Shown here: in pieces, positions 48,139 to 57,028 of the stretch | Layout of the letters: every line of letters begins with the position of its first letter | How positions within the stretch are numbered: position 1 is the stretch's first letter | Origin: Butyricicoccus_A sp963588905 | GTDB taxonomy: Bacteria; Bacillota; Clostridia; Oscillospirales; Butyricicoccaceae | Direction of reading: 5' to 3' | NCBI GenBank assembly: GCA_963588905.1 | Contig: CAVAJF010000037.1 | Location: 124,001-188,000, forward strand | Length of the DNA: 64,000 nucleotides | Notes under the pieces: generated by a model | What the model saw: only the letters and a program-made list of their open reading frames with translations | Databases searched by the model: none | What the model was told of the DNA's origin: nothing | Translations under genes and position numbers: made by a program

Positions 48139-48376
48139 CCAAAACGGCAGAAGAGACAGCGTTTTTTACGAAAACACAGAGGATCCGCAACAGCGGGAAA
48201 ACGGATAGGCAGTTGCCTGACAACTGCGCGGGTTGTATGCTGCGCCGACATTCGGAGAATGCCGAAAAAATAACAATCCTGAAAACACGAAAGTGCACGC
48301 AAAATAATTGCGTGCACGCGCACATAATTAGTAAAAGTGCTGTGTGCACGTGCCCGCATTTTGTTGAAACTGCGAA
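48139..48376. other. Gene-free stretch with several inverted repeats
   Basis: The spacer between ybaK and the GntR gene is 445 bases. This part shows a perfect 10-bp hairpin GTGCACGCAA / TTGCGTGCAC (48293-48317), followed by further GTGCACG-rich sequence (to 48350), and weaker arms near 48246-48266 (ACATTCGG / CCGAAAA-type). No T-runs and no ORF with a ribosome site. Possibly a small RNA or protein-binding region; nothing firmer can be said. Confidence 0.4.
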
Positions 48377-48405
48377 TTTACTTTCCGGCCGGAACGGGAT
48401 ATACT
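48377..48405 (+). promoter_or_regulatory. Promoter of the GntR gene
   Basis: TTTACT (48377-48382), 17 bases, TATACT (48400-48405). The spacer contains the perfect palindrome TTCCGGCCGGAA (48383-48394), a possible extra operator. Confidence 0.7.
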
Positions 48406-48485
48406 AAGTACAACAAGAACGAAAGCAGACAACATCCGCTCCAACACGTACCTCTGCAAACGAAAGGTTGGACAAGGTAACATAG

Positions 48486-48520
48486 AAGTCTATACCATAT
48501 AGAGAATAGGTCTAGACAAG
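48486..48520 (+). promoter_or_regulatory. Two GntR/HutC-type operator-like sites before the regulator gene
   Basis: AAGTCTATACCATA (48486-48499; reverse reading TATGGTATAGACTT) and AGGTCTAGACAAG (48508-48520). Both fit the GTMTAGAC-type boxes bound by HutC-subfamily GntR regulators. They lie in the leader, 17-50 bases before the start codon, a roadblock or autoregulation position. Confidence 0.5.
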
Positions 48521-48536
48521 TAGGAAGGAGTTAGAA

Positions 48537-49265
48537 ATGAAACGCATGTCATCATCGCTGCGAGCAAAAGAAGAATTTATGGTACTGTGCCGCGAAGGTA
48601 TGTATCAGGCGGGAGAACGCCTGCCATCTGAGACCAAAATGGCACAAAAATTCGGAATCAGCCGCGAAACATGGCGTGCCTCGCTGGAGCTGCTCCGGCG
48701 AGAGGGCATTATCTACTCTAAACACGGCGTGGGAACCTTCCTCATGGAAGTGTCCGCCAAGGCGGAAAATGATTTGACGCGCCTGTGTGCAGTCAGCGAG
48801 ATGATTCGTCAGGCTGGCATCGCAGAGGGACGCTCCACCTATACGACCGGTCTTACCATTCCGTCCGGCGAGGTGGCATCCGCGCTCGGCGTCAAGTCCG
48901 GCATCAATGTTTTTTATGTCAACCGCACCCGCTACGCAAAAAATGGCGAGCCGATTTGCTGCAGTATGCATTATATGCCGGTATATCTGGCGGATGAGCT
49001 GGATCCGATGCATATGCCGGATTCGCTGTTTTCCTACTTTGAACGCCGAAAGGGCATCTTTGTCAGCCGTTCTTCGGCACACATTCTGATTCCGCAGCAC
49101 GATGACCCGTTGGCGGTACAGCTGCGCGGAGAAGACCAGAACATGCAGATTCTCGGCATGGAGCAGCAGCACTTTGATTCCCGCGGCAATCCGGTTTTGT
49201 ATACCGTGGATTATCTGCGCAGTGAAATCTTCAACTTTTCTGTGACTCGTATTCGCGAAAAGTAA
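48537..49265 (+). CDS. GntR-family transcriptional regulator (HutC/FarR subfamily)
   Basis: A 242-residue regulator: an N-terminal winged helix (about 8-72; RLPSETKMAQKFGISRETWRASLELLRREG and KHGVGTFL) and a C-terminal UTRA ligand-binding domain (about 95-238; VFYVNRTRYAKNGEPI). One unusual point is RETWRASLELL where most members read RxTVRxAL. No transporter or metabolic operon is adjacent, so the ligand is unknown; the leader boxes suggest it controls at least itself. TAGGAAGGAG precedes the ATG. Confidence 0.92.
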   Translation: MKRMSSSLRAKEEFMVLCREGMYQAGERLPSETKMAQKFGISRETWRASLELLRREGIIYSKHGVGTFLMEVSAKAENDLTRLCAVSEMIRQAGIAEGRSTYTTGLTIPSGEVASALGVKSGINVFYVNRTRYAKNGEPICCSMHYMPVYLADELDPMHMPDSLFSYFERRKGIFVSRSSAHILIPQHDDPLAVQLRGEDQNMQILGMEQQHFDSRGNPVLYTVDYLRSEIFNFSVTRIREK

Positions 49266-49308
49266 TTGATATTTGATTCTTCCCAACTTTTTCTATCTCT
49301 CTTTGTCA

Positions 49309-49392
49309 GCAGCTCCGCGCGAATATCCGCGGAGCTGCTACCTTTTTCTGCATACAAAAGCGCCGCCTCCCGAAGGAAGCGGCGCTTTTGCG
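49309..49392. terminator. Paired terminators between the GntR gene and serA
   Basis: Hairpin 1 is AGCAGCTCCGCG / CGCGGAGCTGCT-like with CTTTTTC (49309-49347), ending the GntR transcript. Hairpin 2 is AAAAGCGCCGC / GCGGCGCTTTT (49359-49390), with T4 on both strands, ending the convergent serA transcript. Confidence 0.85.
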
Positions 49393-49414
49393 GTAAATTA
49401 TATAGAAGATATGA

Positions 49415-50581
49415 TTACTCGATAACACGGAACGAAATGACGCCCTCTACAGCCTGCAGAGCAGCCTTGGTCTCGGCAGACAGCTCGTCATTGGTCTCCA
49501 TGATGGTGTAAGCAATTTCGTCACGCGGACGGCTGCCCATGTTCTCAATGTTGATGCCCTGGTTGGACAGCGTGGTGGACAGACGCGCGATCATATCCGG
49601 AATGTTGCGGTGCATGATGCAGATACGGATATTTGCTTCACGCGGAACGCGCAGATTCGGGAAGTTTACGGAGTTGCGGATTGTACCGGTTTCGAGGTAC
49701 TCAATCAGCTCCTCAGCAGCCATGCGAGCGCAGTTGTCTTCGCTCTCCGGCGTGGAAGCACCCAGATGCGGCAGGCAGATCGCCTTCGGCTGTGCCAGCA
49801 GCTTCTCGGAAGCGAAGTCGGTCACATAGCAAGCGATCTTGCCGGACTCCAGACCGGCGATGACAGCGTCCTCGTCGCACAGACCGTTGCGGGCGAAGTT
49901 CAGAATGCGAACGCCGTCCTTCATCTTCTCAATGCCTTCTGCGCCGACAATGCCGCGGGTGGAATCCATCAGCGGTACATGAACGGTGATGTAGTCAGCC
50001 TTTTCAAAGATGTCGTTGAGGTTTGCGGTGTAGGCTACGCCGCGCTGGATGTTCAGAGCAGCGTTTACGGACAGATACGGGTCATAGCCGATGACGTCCA
50101 TGCCCAGCTCGATGGCAGCATTTGCCACGCGAACGCCGATGGCACCCAGACCGATGACGCCCAGCGTCTTGCCTGCGATTTCCGGACCGGCAAAGTTGGA
50201 CTTGCCCTTCTCAGCCAGCGCACCGATCTGGTCGCCGTTGCCTGCGAGGGTCTTTACCCAGTTTGCGCCGCCGATGATGTTACGGGAGGACAGCAGCAGA
50301 CCGCACAGAACCAGTTCCTTTACGGCATTTGCGTTTGCGCCCGGCGTGTTGAATACGACGATGCCCTTTTCCGTGCACTTCTTGAGCGGGATGTTGTTGA
50401 CACCGGCACCGGCACGGGCAATGCACTTGAGTCCCTTCGGGAACTCCAGATCGTGCAGCTTGGCAGAACGGACTAAGATGGCATCATAGTCCGTCAGATC
50501 CTCCGAATACTCGTAGGAATCCTTCTTGAGCAGGTCGAGGCCTGCGTTAGAAATCTTATTAAACAGTTTTACCTGATGCAT
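49415..50581 (-). CDS. serA: D-3-phosphoglycerate dehydrogenase
   Basis: A 388-residue NAD-dependent dehydrogenase, the first step of serine synthesis. GVIGLGAIGVRVANAA is the dinucleotide site (about residues 140-155), NFARNGLCDE holds the substrate Arg, and LPHLGASTPES holds the catalytic His. A C-terminal ACT domain (about 318-388) may bind serine. It lies 28 bases after serC in the same operon. Confidence 0.94.
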   Translation of the reverse strand: MHQVKLFNKISNAGLDLLKKDSYEYSEDLTDYDAILVRSAKLHDLEFPKGLKCIARAGAGVNNIPLKKCTEKGIVVFNTPGANANAVKELVLCGLLLSSRNIIGGANWVKTLAGNGDQIGALAEKGKSNFAGPEIAGKTLGVIGLGAIGVRVANAAIELGMDVIGYDPYLSVNAALNIQRGVAYTANLNDIFEKADYITVHVPLMDSTRGIVGAEGIEKMKDGVRILNFARNGLCDEDAVIAGLESGKIACYVTDFASEKLLAQPKAICLPHLGASTPESEDNCARMAAEELIEYLETGTIRNSVNFPNLRVPREANIRICIMHRNIPDMIARLSTTLSNQGINIENMGSRPRDEIAYTIMETNDELSAETKAALQAVEGVISFRVIE

Positions 50582-50609
50582 GACAGAAAAATCTCCTTTG
50601 ACAAGCCAA

Positions 50610-51695
50610 TTACTTGTTGTTCTTCTCGAACTTCTTCATGAAGTCGATGAGGTACTCAACGCCCTCGATCGGCATTGCATTGTAGATGGAAGCGCGCATA
50701 CCGCCAACCAGACGATGACCCTTCAGGTTGGTCATGCCGGCGTCGATGGATTCCTGAATAAACTTCTTATCCAGATCGTCGTCGCCGGTGCGGAAGGTGA
50801 CGTTCATGCGGGAGCGGGAAGCCTTCTGTGCAGCACCCTTGTAAAAATCAGTAGAATCCAAATAGTCATACAGCATACTGCTGCGGATGTCAGCATTCTT
50901 TGCCATTGCTTCCAGACCGCCCATCTGCTCGACCCACTCGGTGACGAGCTTCATCATGTAGATGGAGTACGTAGGAGGCGTGTTGTACATGCTGTTCTTG
51001 TCAGCCATCAGCTGGTAATCCAGCAGAACCGGCATGTTCTCGCGATAGTGACCCATCAGGTCTTCGCGGATGATGACAACTGCCATACCTGCCGGGCCCA
51101 TGTTCTTCTGCGCACCGGCATAAATCAGGCCATACTTGGAAATATCCACCGGCTTAGACAGAATGTTGGAGGACATATCCGCAACAACCGGAACATCGCC
51201 GGTGTTCGGGTCATAATGCCACTCGGTGCCGAAGATGGTGTTGTTTGCGCAGATGTAGAAGTAGTCTGCATCCGGGCGAACGTCCAGCTGATCCGGCGTC
51301 GGAACCCAAGTAAAGTTGTCAGCTTCAGAGGTTGCGGCGATGTGGATGTCGCCAAACTTCTTTGCTTCCTTGTATGCATTGCGGGCGAAGTTGCCGGTGA
51401 TGGCGTAATCAGCCTTGCCGGTTACCATGAGGTTCAGCGGAACTGCGGAGAACTGCATGGTTGCGCCGCCCTGCATGAACAGGATACGGTAGTTGTCCGG
51501 GATATTATATACGCGGCGCAGAACGTCCTGCGCACCGTTGATAATATCGTCGTAGTACTTTGAACGGTGACTCATCTCCATAACTGACATGCCGGAACCG
51601 CCATAGTTTGTCATTTCTGCTGCTGCCTTCTCAAGGACCGGCAGCGGCATCATGGACGGGCCAGCCGAAAAGTTATAAATTCTTCCTTTGGACAT
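50610..51695 (-). CDS. serC: Phosphoserine aminotransferase
   Basis: A 361-residue PLP enzyme that turns 3-phosphohydroxypyruvate into phosphoserine. It starts MSKGRIYNFSAGPSMMP; GGATMQFSAVPLN binds PLP phosphate, and the PLP Lys is in YAGAQKNMGPAG (about residue 199). First gene of the serC-serA pair; no serB is adjacent. A leader hairpin lies upstream. Confidence 0.96.
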   Translation of the reverse strand: MSKGRIYNFSAGPSMMPLPVLEKAAAEMTNYGGSGMSVMEMSHRSKYYDDIINGAQDVLRRVYNIPDNYRILFMQGGATMQFSAVPLNLMVTGKADYAITGNFARNAYKEAKKFGDIHIAATSEADNFTWVPTPDQLDVRPDADYFYICANNTIFGTEWHYDPNTGDVPVVADMSSNILSKPVDISKYGLIYAGAQKNMGPAGMAVVIIREDLMGHYRENMPVLLDYQLMADKNSMYNTPPTYSIYMMKLVTEWVEQMGGLEAMAKNADIRSSMLYDYLDSTDFYKGAAQKASRSRMNVTFRTGDDDLDKKFIQESIDAGMTNLKGHRLVGGMRASIYNAMPIEGVEYLIDFMKKFEKNNK

Positions 51696-51721
51696 GAGAA
51701 TGATACCTGCCTTTCAACGGT

Positions 51722-51760
51722 ACATAGGGATAAAAAAGAGTCAAATATCGGTCCCTATGT
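51722..51760 (-). promoter_or_regulatory. Leader hairpin upstream of serC
   Basis: A perfect 9-bp stem ACATAGGGA / TCCCTATGT with a 21-base loop that contains CTCTTTTTTA on the minus strand. It lies about 30-65 bases before the serC start, so it may act in leader control; no known riboswitch core was recognised. Confidence 0.5.
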
Positions 51761-51801
51761 AATCAGATAGTTTTACCAGTTCGTTCAAACTGACATTCTT
51801 A

Positions 51802-51831
51802 TTAAATCGCATTCATGGCGGTATTGTCAAG
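51802..51831 (-). promoter_or_regulatory. serC-serA promoter
   Basis: On the minus strand: TTGACA (51826-51831), 18 bases, TTTAAT (51802-51807), giving a leader of about 100 bases. Confidence 0.65.
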
Positions 51832-51974
51832 ATGCCAGACTGGTTTTCATCCGACTGCTGGAATTTAGCACGTGAAAGCGAAAATTTTTGTCTATTTTTG
51901 CAAGACAAAGAAAACAACCCTGCAAAGAATGATAAAAATACGGCAAAGTTGAGCACATTTGACGCAAAAGTCAG

Positions 51975-53051
51975 TCAGATATGACGTCTCGAACGCTTGA
52001 GCTGTAATCTGCCGGGGCAGGTTTCCGGAGCGAATTTCCAGTGACAGACCGGACAGGCAAAGCAGGTGCCGCCGTCGCGTCCCGCCTGCAAATCATTGCC
52101 CCAGGACGGATTGACGAGATGCGCGCGGCCGGGAACAATCATGTCCACGCCGGTGCGCTGCAAAATATCCTCCGCCTGCTCGCCGGTGCGGATCTCATTG
52201 CAGGCAAAGACCGGAATAGACACCAGCTCTTTGACTCGCTGAGCGCCGTAAATGGCGGGCGTGTGCGGAAAATCGACGGGCTTTTCCAGCTGGGCACCCC
52301 AGTCGCAGCCGTAATAGGCGTCGATAAAATCCAGTCCCTGTGCTTCGCACCACTGAGCGCTTGCCAGACCGTCCTGCAGAGACGGCTCAAAGACGCCGAG
52401 ACGAATGCCGAGAATGAAATCCGGCGGCGTCACGGCGCGGATGCCGTCAATGATGTGTTTGAGGATCAATCGGTCAGCGGCGTTGTAGGCATCGCTGCGG
52501 TGATTCAGATGGGCATTCAAAAACTCGCTGAGCAGATAGCCGTGGCAGGCGTGCAGCTCCACGCCGTCATATCCCGCCTGATAGGCGCGCTGGGCGGCGT
52601 CGATAAAATCGCGTTCGATCTGCTCGATCTCTGTGACCGTCAATGCGCGGGCGCAGCGCGTGTGGCCGCCGACCTGTACCATGCAGTCACTCGGACAGAC
52701 ACGATCCTGTTCCCGCGCCGCAAGAACGCCTGCGTGACTGAGCTGGACAATGGCGGGCATGTTTGCCTTGTGAAAGATGGTGACCAGTTGACGAAGACCG
52801 TCTATTTGGCTGTCATCCCAAATGCCGAGCTGATCGAGGGTCAGACGTCCTTCGCGGCTGACGCTGGTTGCCTGCTGGATGACAAGACCCGCTCCGCCGT
52901 GCACGAGGGCGCGGTAATGGGAGAGAAAGGGTTCCGTCACACAGCCGTCCTCGCCGCTCCATGTGTAAATAACAAGAGGCGGCACGCAAATGCGGCTGCG
53001 GAAATGAAATCCGTGCCAGTCCCAAGCTTCAAATAACTTCTGATATGTCAT
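51975..53051 (-). CDS. NADH:flavin oxidoreductase, Old Yellow Enzyme family
   Basis: A 358-residue FMN-binding TIM-barrel reductase. IPAIVQL-like MPAIVQLSHAG, the block GYDGVELHACHGYLLSEFLNAHLNHRSDAY (in two conserved halves) and GADMI-like GVDMIVPGRAHLVNP match the family. The C-terminus is short and ends CFACPVCHWKFAPETC, a Cys cluster partly like the 4Fe-4S motif of larger enoate reductases, but the C-terminal FAD domain is missing. Substrate unknown. CGGGAGGTGCTCGT precedes the ATG. Confidence 0.88.
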   Translation of the reverse strand: MTYQKLFEAWDWHGFHFRSRICVPPLVIYTWSGEDGCVTEPFLSHYRALVHGGAGLVIQQATSVSREGRLTLDQLGIWDDSQIDGLRQLVTIFHKANMPAIVQLSHAGVLAAREQDRVCPSDCMVQVGGHTRCARALTVTEIEQIERDFIDAAQRAYQAGYDGVELHACHGYLLSEFLNAHLNHRSDAYNAADRLILKHIIDGIRAVTPPDFILGIRLGVFEPSLQDGLASAQWCEAQGLDFIDAYYGCDWGAQLEKPVDFPHTPAIYGAQRVKELVSIPVFACNEIRTGEQAEDILQRTGVDMIVPGRAHLVNPSWGNDLQAGRDGGTCFACPVCHWKFAPETCPGRLQLKRSRRHI

Positions 53052-53084
53052 ACGAGCACCTCCCGAATGCCGGATGTTCAAATT

Positions 53085-53104
53085 TGTTACCGTTCATTGT
53101 AACA
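53085..53104 (-). promoter_or_regulatory. Operator-like palindrome at the oxidoreductase promoter
   Basis: TGTTAC-N8-GTAACA overlaps the -10 of a minus-strand promoter (TTGTCG 53120-53125, 17 bases, TACAAT 53097-53102). A dimeric repressor such as a TetR- or MarR-type protein would fit; none is adjacent. Confidence 0.5.
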
Positions 53105-53313
53105 CTGTCCCTGCATCCCGACAATATCTTCGGTAACATGCACCCAGATCCGGCACAAAAGACCTGAAAATACGGACGATTGCACCTTGTACCGGCGGGA
53201 GAAATGGCATATAATTAAAAAATATGCCGGAACGCGCATAGACGTTCGTTTGTTCCGGTGTTATAATGGAAATACGTATGAAATTCTGTTCCAATCGAAT
53301 CAGGAGGATGGAA

Positions 53314-54561
53314 ATGTTTGAATTTGTAAATGACAATACGCTGGCTGAATATGAAGCCTTTAATATGAGCCACCCGTTTGGCCATTTTGCTCAGTCCAAG
53401 AAGTGGGCAAACCTCAAAGATAACTGGAAGTGGGAAGCAATCATTGTCCGTGATGAGAACGGTGCGATCTGCGGTTCGCTCGCTGTGCTCATCCGCAACC
53501 TGCCGCATATGCCGTGGACACTGATGTACGGCTGCCGCGGACCGGTCTGTGATCCGCACGACCGCGCAACCATGGAGCAGCTCATTGCAGGTGCTCGCGT
53601 GCTGGCGAAGAAGTACCATTCGTATGTGCTCAAGATTGATCCGGATGTCTCCATTGAGGACAAGGAGTTTATCAAGGAGCTGGAGCATCTGGGCTTTAAG
53701 AATGCAACCGGCGACGGCAAGAATTTTGAGGGCATTCAGCCGAACTTCGTGTTCCGTCTGGACGTTTCCGAGATGAATGCCAAGAAGATTTACACCGCGG
53801 AGCCGGGCGAGGCATTCGACATCACTGTCGATGACACGCAGGGCGAGGATGCAATCATGCACTTCAAGACGGATACCCGTACCAAGGTGCGCAAGGCAAT
53901 CAAGCGCGGCGTCAAGATCAAGCTGGTCGGTAAGGAAATGATGCCGTTCTTCGCAAAGATGATGCTGGAGACCGGCCTGCGTGACGGCTTTGTCACCCGC
54001 CCGGCAAGCTACTTCAATAAGATGCTGGACGCTATGGGCGACAATGCTCGTCTGTACATGGCATTTTATGAGGATAAGCCGATTGCAGGTACGCTCGCTA
54101 TTTACTACGGCGACAAGGTTTGGTATCTGTACGGCGCATCGGCAAACGGCACCAAGGAATTTGACGTTCGTAAGCTGATGCCGAACTACTTATTGCAGTG
54201 GATGATGATTCAGTGGTCTCTGGAGAAGAAGTGCCGCATCTATGACTTCCGCGGCGTTTCCGGCGATCTGACACCGGACAATCCGCTCTACGGTCTGTAC
54301 CGCTTCAAGAAGGACTTCAATGGCGATCTGGTACAGTTTGTCGGTGAGTATGACCTCGTATTCAACAAGCCGGTATACTTTGCCGTTGTACACGGCCAGA
54401 GCACCTACCGCAACCTGCGCCGCAAGCGCTTCCTGAAGAAGAATGCTGCGCTGGATACCTCGAAGCCGAAGAACCTGACCGGCGATCATCGCGGTGAGCA
54501 GAAGCAGGCAAAGCCGGAAGAAAAGAAGGCTGAGGACAACAAGCCGGAAGAGAACAAGTAA
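53314..54561 (+). CDS. FemX/MurM-type aminoacyl transferase (FemABX family)
   Basis: A 415-residue peptidyltransferase with two GNAT-like domains that adds amino acids from tRNA to the lipid II stem Lys. GHFAQSKKWANLK near residues 23-35, YMAFYEDKPIAGTLAIYYGD and YDFRGVSGDL(T)PDNPLYGLYRFKKDFNG are FemABX signatures. The end is a Lys/Glu/Pro-rich tail (about 375-415). AGGAGG lies 7 bases before ATG 53314. A promoter (TATAAT 53262-53267) is upstream. It is 1 base from alr, so bridge formation and D-Ala supply are linked. Confidence 0.9.
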   Translation: MFEFVNDNTLAEYEAFNMSHPFGHFAQSKKWANLKDNWKWEAIIVRDENGAICGSLAVLIRNLPHMPWTLMYGCRGPVCDPHDRATMEQLIAGARVLAKKYHSYVLKIDPDVSIEDKEFIKELEHLGFKNATGDGKNFEGIQPNFVFRLDVSEMNAKKIYTAEPGEAFDITVDDTQGEDAIMHFKTDTRTKVRKAIKRGVKIKLVGKEMMPFFAKMMLETGLRDGFVTRPASYFNKMLDAMGDNARLYMAFYEDKPIAGTLAIYYGDKVWYLYGASANGTKEFDVRKLMPNYLLQWMMIQWSLEKKCRIYDFRGVSGDLTPDNPLYGLYRFKKDFNGDLVQFVGEYDLVFNKPVYFAVVHGQSTYRNLRRKRFLKKNAALDTSKPKNLTGDHRGEQKQAKPEEKKAEDNKPEENK

Positions 54562-54562
54562 C

Positions 54563-55654
54563 ATGAAAAAGTTTGTTATCGAGCGGGAAAAGCTCAAGGA
54601 GAATTCCCGCATCATTCAAAAAAAAGCCGGTGTGCCGGTCTTTGCCGTATTGAAGGCAGACGGCTATGGCTTTGGCATGAAGCAGATGGCAGAGGTCTTG
54701 CAGGAGACCGGCATCCGCATGTTTGCGGTGACGGAACCGGAGGACGCGCAGCGTCTGCGCGACTGGGGCTATACCGAGGAAGACATTCTTGTCATGCGCT
54801 CTACCGCGATGGCAGATGAAGCGTATCAGGTTGTACAGGCAAACGCCATTGCGACGGTCGGCTCGCCGGAAGCGGCGCAGTGCTTGAACGAAGTCGCACA
54901 GGGCTGCGGTATGCAGGCAAAGGCGCATGTCAAGATTGACACGGGCATGGGACGCTACGGTTTTTTGCCGGATCAGTATGCAGAGATCAAGAACGTGTAC
55001 ACCCAGTGCCCGGGCATTCAGGTGACCGGTATTTATACGCATTTTCACTCCTCGTTTGCCGATGAAGCGGCGACACGCGGACAGTATAAGCAGCTGTGCG
55101 CCATCGTCAGCCAGCTGGAAGCGGAGGGCATCTGCGTGGGGATGCGCCATGCGGCAAACTCCAATGGCGTGTTCCGCTATGATGACATGATGCTGGACGC
55201 GGTTCGCGTCGGCTCCGCCTTTACCGGACGCATTGTCAACGGCGCAAAGTATGGGCTGTCCCGTTTGGGATACCTCGAAAGCCGCGTCATTGAAACGCGC
55301 ACTGTGCCGAAGGGACATACCTTTGGCTATGGTGCCGGTTATGTCGCAAAGGACACCACGCGCGTAGCGGTTGTGCCGGTCGGCTACACAGACGGCTTTT
55401 CCGTGGAGAAAAAGCGCGATTTGTTCCGGCCGCGTGATGTCATGCGCTATGTCAAGAATGATTTGGAAGACGGCAGAGGAAAGGGCAACATCTACATCAG
55501 CATTGCCGGACATCGCGTCCGCGTGCTGGGACATGTAGGTCTGTGCCATGTCTCCTGCGATGTGACAGGACTGGATATTAAAAACGGAGACACGGCGATT
55601 CTCGATGTCAATCCGTTGTATCTCAGCCCATTGGTGACGAAGGAATATGTCTGA
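54563..55654 (+). CDS. alr: Alanine racemase
   Basis: A 363-residue PLP enzyme that makes D-alanine for peptidoglycan. The PLP Lys is in VLKADGYGFG (about residues 29-38), the DTGMGRYGF block is near 129-137, and the catalytic Tyr is in GYGAGYVAKD (about 254-263). It begins one base after the FemX-type stop, with a weak ribosome site, so it relies on coupling. It overlaps the next gene by 8 bases. Confidence 0.93.
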   Translation: MKKFVIEREKLKENSRIIQKKAGVPVFAVLKADGYGFGMKQMAEVLQETGIRMFAVTEPEDAQRLRDWGYTEEDILVMRSTAMADEAYQVVQANAIATVGSPEAAQCLNEVAQGCGMQAKAHVKIDTGMGRYGFLPDQYAEIKNVYTQCPGIQVTGIYTHFHSSFADEAATRGQYKQLCAIVSQLEAEGICVGMRHAANSNGVFRYDDMMLDAVRVGSAFTGRIVNGAKYGLSRLGYLESRVIETRTVPKGHTFGYGAGYVAKDTTRVAVVPVGYTDGFSVEKKRDLFRPRDVMRYVKNDLEDGRGKGNIYISIAGHRVRVLGHVGLCHVSCDVTGLDIKNGDTAILDVNPLYLSPLVTKEYV

Positions 55655-57011
55655 CGCAAGATTGTATGAACAATTACGGAAACAGGCGGCTCGCAAGGCC
55701 GCCCGTTTTCATATGCCGGGACACAAAGGTCGTCCGGTTTTGCCGGAACTGAATTTCCCGTTTCCGATTGATTATACGGAAATCGAAGGAACCGGCAACT
55801 TATATGAGGGAGATGAGCCGATTCTCTCCGCGGAGCGCGATGCCGCGCGGTATTACGGCGCACACGACTGCCTGTTTTTGACCGGCGGTTCCACGCAGGC
55901 ACTGATGACGGCAATCGGCGCGGCTGTGCCGGAGGGCGGCACGCTGATTTTAGACCGAAACTGCCATAAATCCGTCACGCACGCGATGGCACTGCTGGAT
56001 TTGACGCCGGTGTTTGTCGTGCCGGAGCCGCTGGACGGAATGCCGGGACTGCTTGACCCGAAAACGGTGGAACAGACGCTGCAACAGCACCCGCAGGCAT
56101 CCGCCGTTCTGGTGACCAGCCCGAATTACTATGGCATTTTGCAAAATATTCCCCAGTTGGCGGAGATTTGCCATGCGCACGGCGTCCCACTGCTTGTCGA
56201 TGCGGCGCACGGCGCCCATCTCAAGGCGGTCGGTCTGCCGTCTCCCATCGAACAGGGAGCAGATCTCGCGGCGGTGAGCACGCATAAAACGCTGCCGGCA
56301 TGGGGACAGAGTGCCATTTTGCTGTCATCCGGCCGCATTTCATTTGACACGCTGCTGGAGACCGCACCGCTGTTCGGCACGTCCAGCCCGTCGTATCTGC
56401 TGCTCGCCTCCATTGATTTGGCGCGGGCTTGGCTGGAAGGGGACGGCGCACAGGCATATGCGCAGTGCGCCGTGCGGGTACAGGCGCTCCGGCGGGAGAT
56501 CGCCCAGACAACCGTATTTGACACCCTGACAGAGCAAAAAGCACCGCTCGACCCGTGCAGGCTGACCATTCGCTGCACAGATACCAATGTCACGGGACAG
56601 GAGCTTTCGGCCATTCTGCATGAGGACTTTGCGATTGATGCGGAGATGGCGGACGCCAATTATCTCGTGTGCATCTGTACCGGTGCGGACACTGCGCGCG
56701 ATTATGCGCGGCTCATGGGCGCGCTGCGCGACAAGCGGTTTTGCGCGGTGTCGAGGCCGCACGCCGAGCCGCTGCCGTTTCCGGAGCCGGAGCGCGTGTG
56801 CTCGGTGCGGAAGGCATGGTTTGGCAAAAAAACAACCGTGCCGCTGGGGAAGAGCGCCGGAAAAATCTGTGCGCGGCCGATTACGCCGTATCCGCCCGGC
56901 GTACCGCTGGTGTATCCGGGAGAGCGGATTCGGCAAGTTCACATTGAATTTCTGCGGGACGGATGGTATACTGATACTGCATCCATTTGCGTGATGGATG
57001 GTGATTTTTGA
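55647..57011 (+). CDS. Orn/Lys/Arg decarboxylase family PLP protein (YaaO-like)
   Basis: A 454-residue fold-type I PLP enzyme. FHMPGHKG near the start (21-28), GSTQALMTAIGA, DAAHGAHL and the PLP Lys in VSTHKTLPAWGQSA (about residue 214) match the small-form decarboxylases. In Bacillus YaaO lies beside tmk, yaaQ, yaaR, holB and yaaT; here it is directly followed by holB and yaaT. The substrate (lysine, arginine or other) is unknown. Confidence 0.9.
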   Translation: MSDARLYEQLRKQAARKAARFHMPGHKGRPVLPELNFPFPIDYTEIEGTGNLYEGDEPILSAERDAARYYGAHDCLFLTGGSTQALMTAIGAAVPEGGTLILDRNCHKSVTHAMALLDLTPVFVVPEPLDGMPGLLDPKTVEQTLQQHPQASAVLVTSPNYYGILQNIPQLAEICHAHGVPLLVDAAHGAHLKAVGLPSPIEQGADLAAVSTHKTLPAWGQSAILLSSGRISFDTLLETAPLFGTSSPSYLLLASIDLARAWLEGDGAQAYAQCAVRVQALRREIAQTTVFDTLTEQKAPLDPCRLTIRCTDTNVTGQELSAILHEDFAIDAEMADANYLVCICTGADTARDYARLMGALRDKRFCAVSRPHAEPLPFPEPERVCSVRKAWFGKKTTVPLGKSAGKICARPITPYPPGVPLVYPGERIRQVHIEFLRDGWYTDTASICVMDGDF

Positions 57012-57028
57012 GGAAAGGCGGAACCGTC

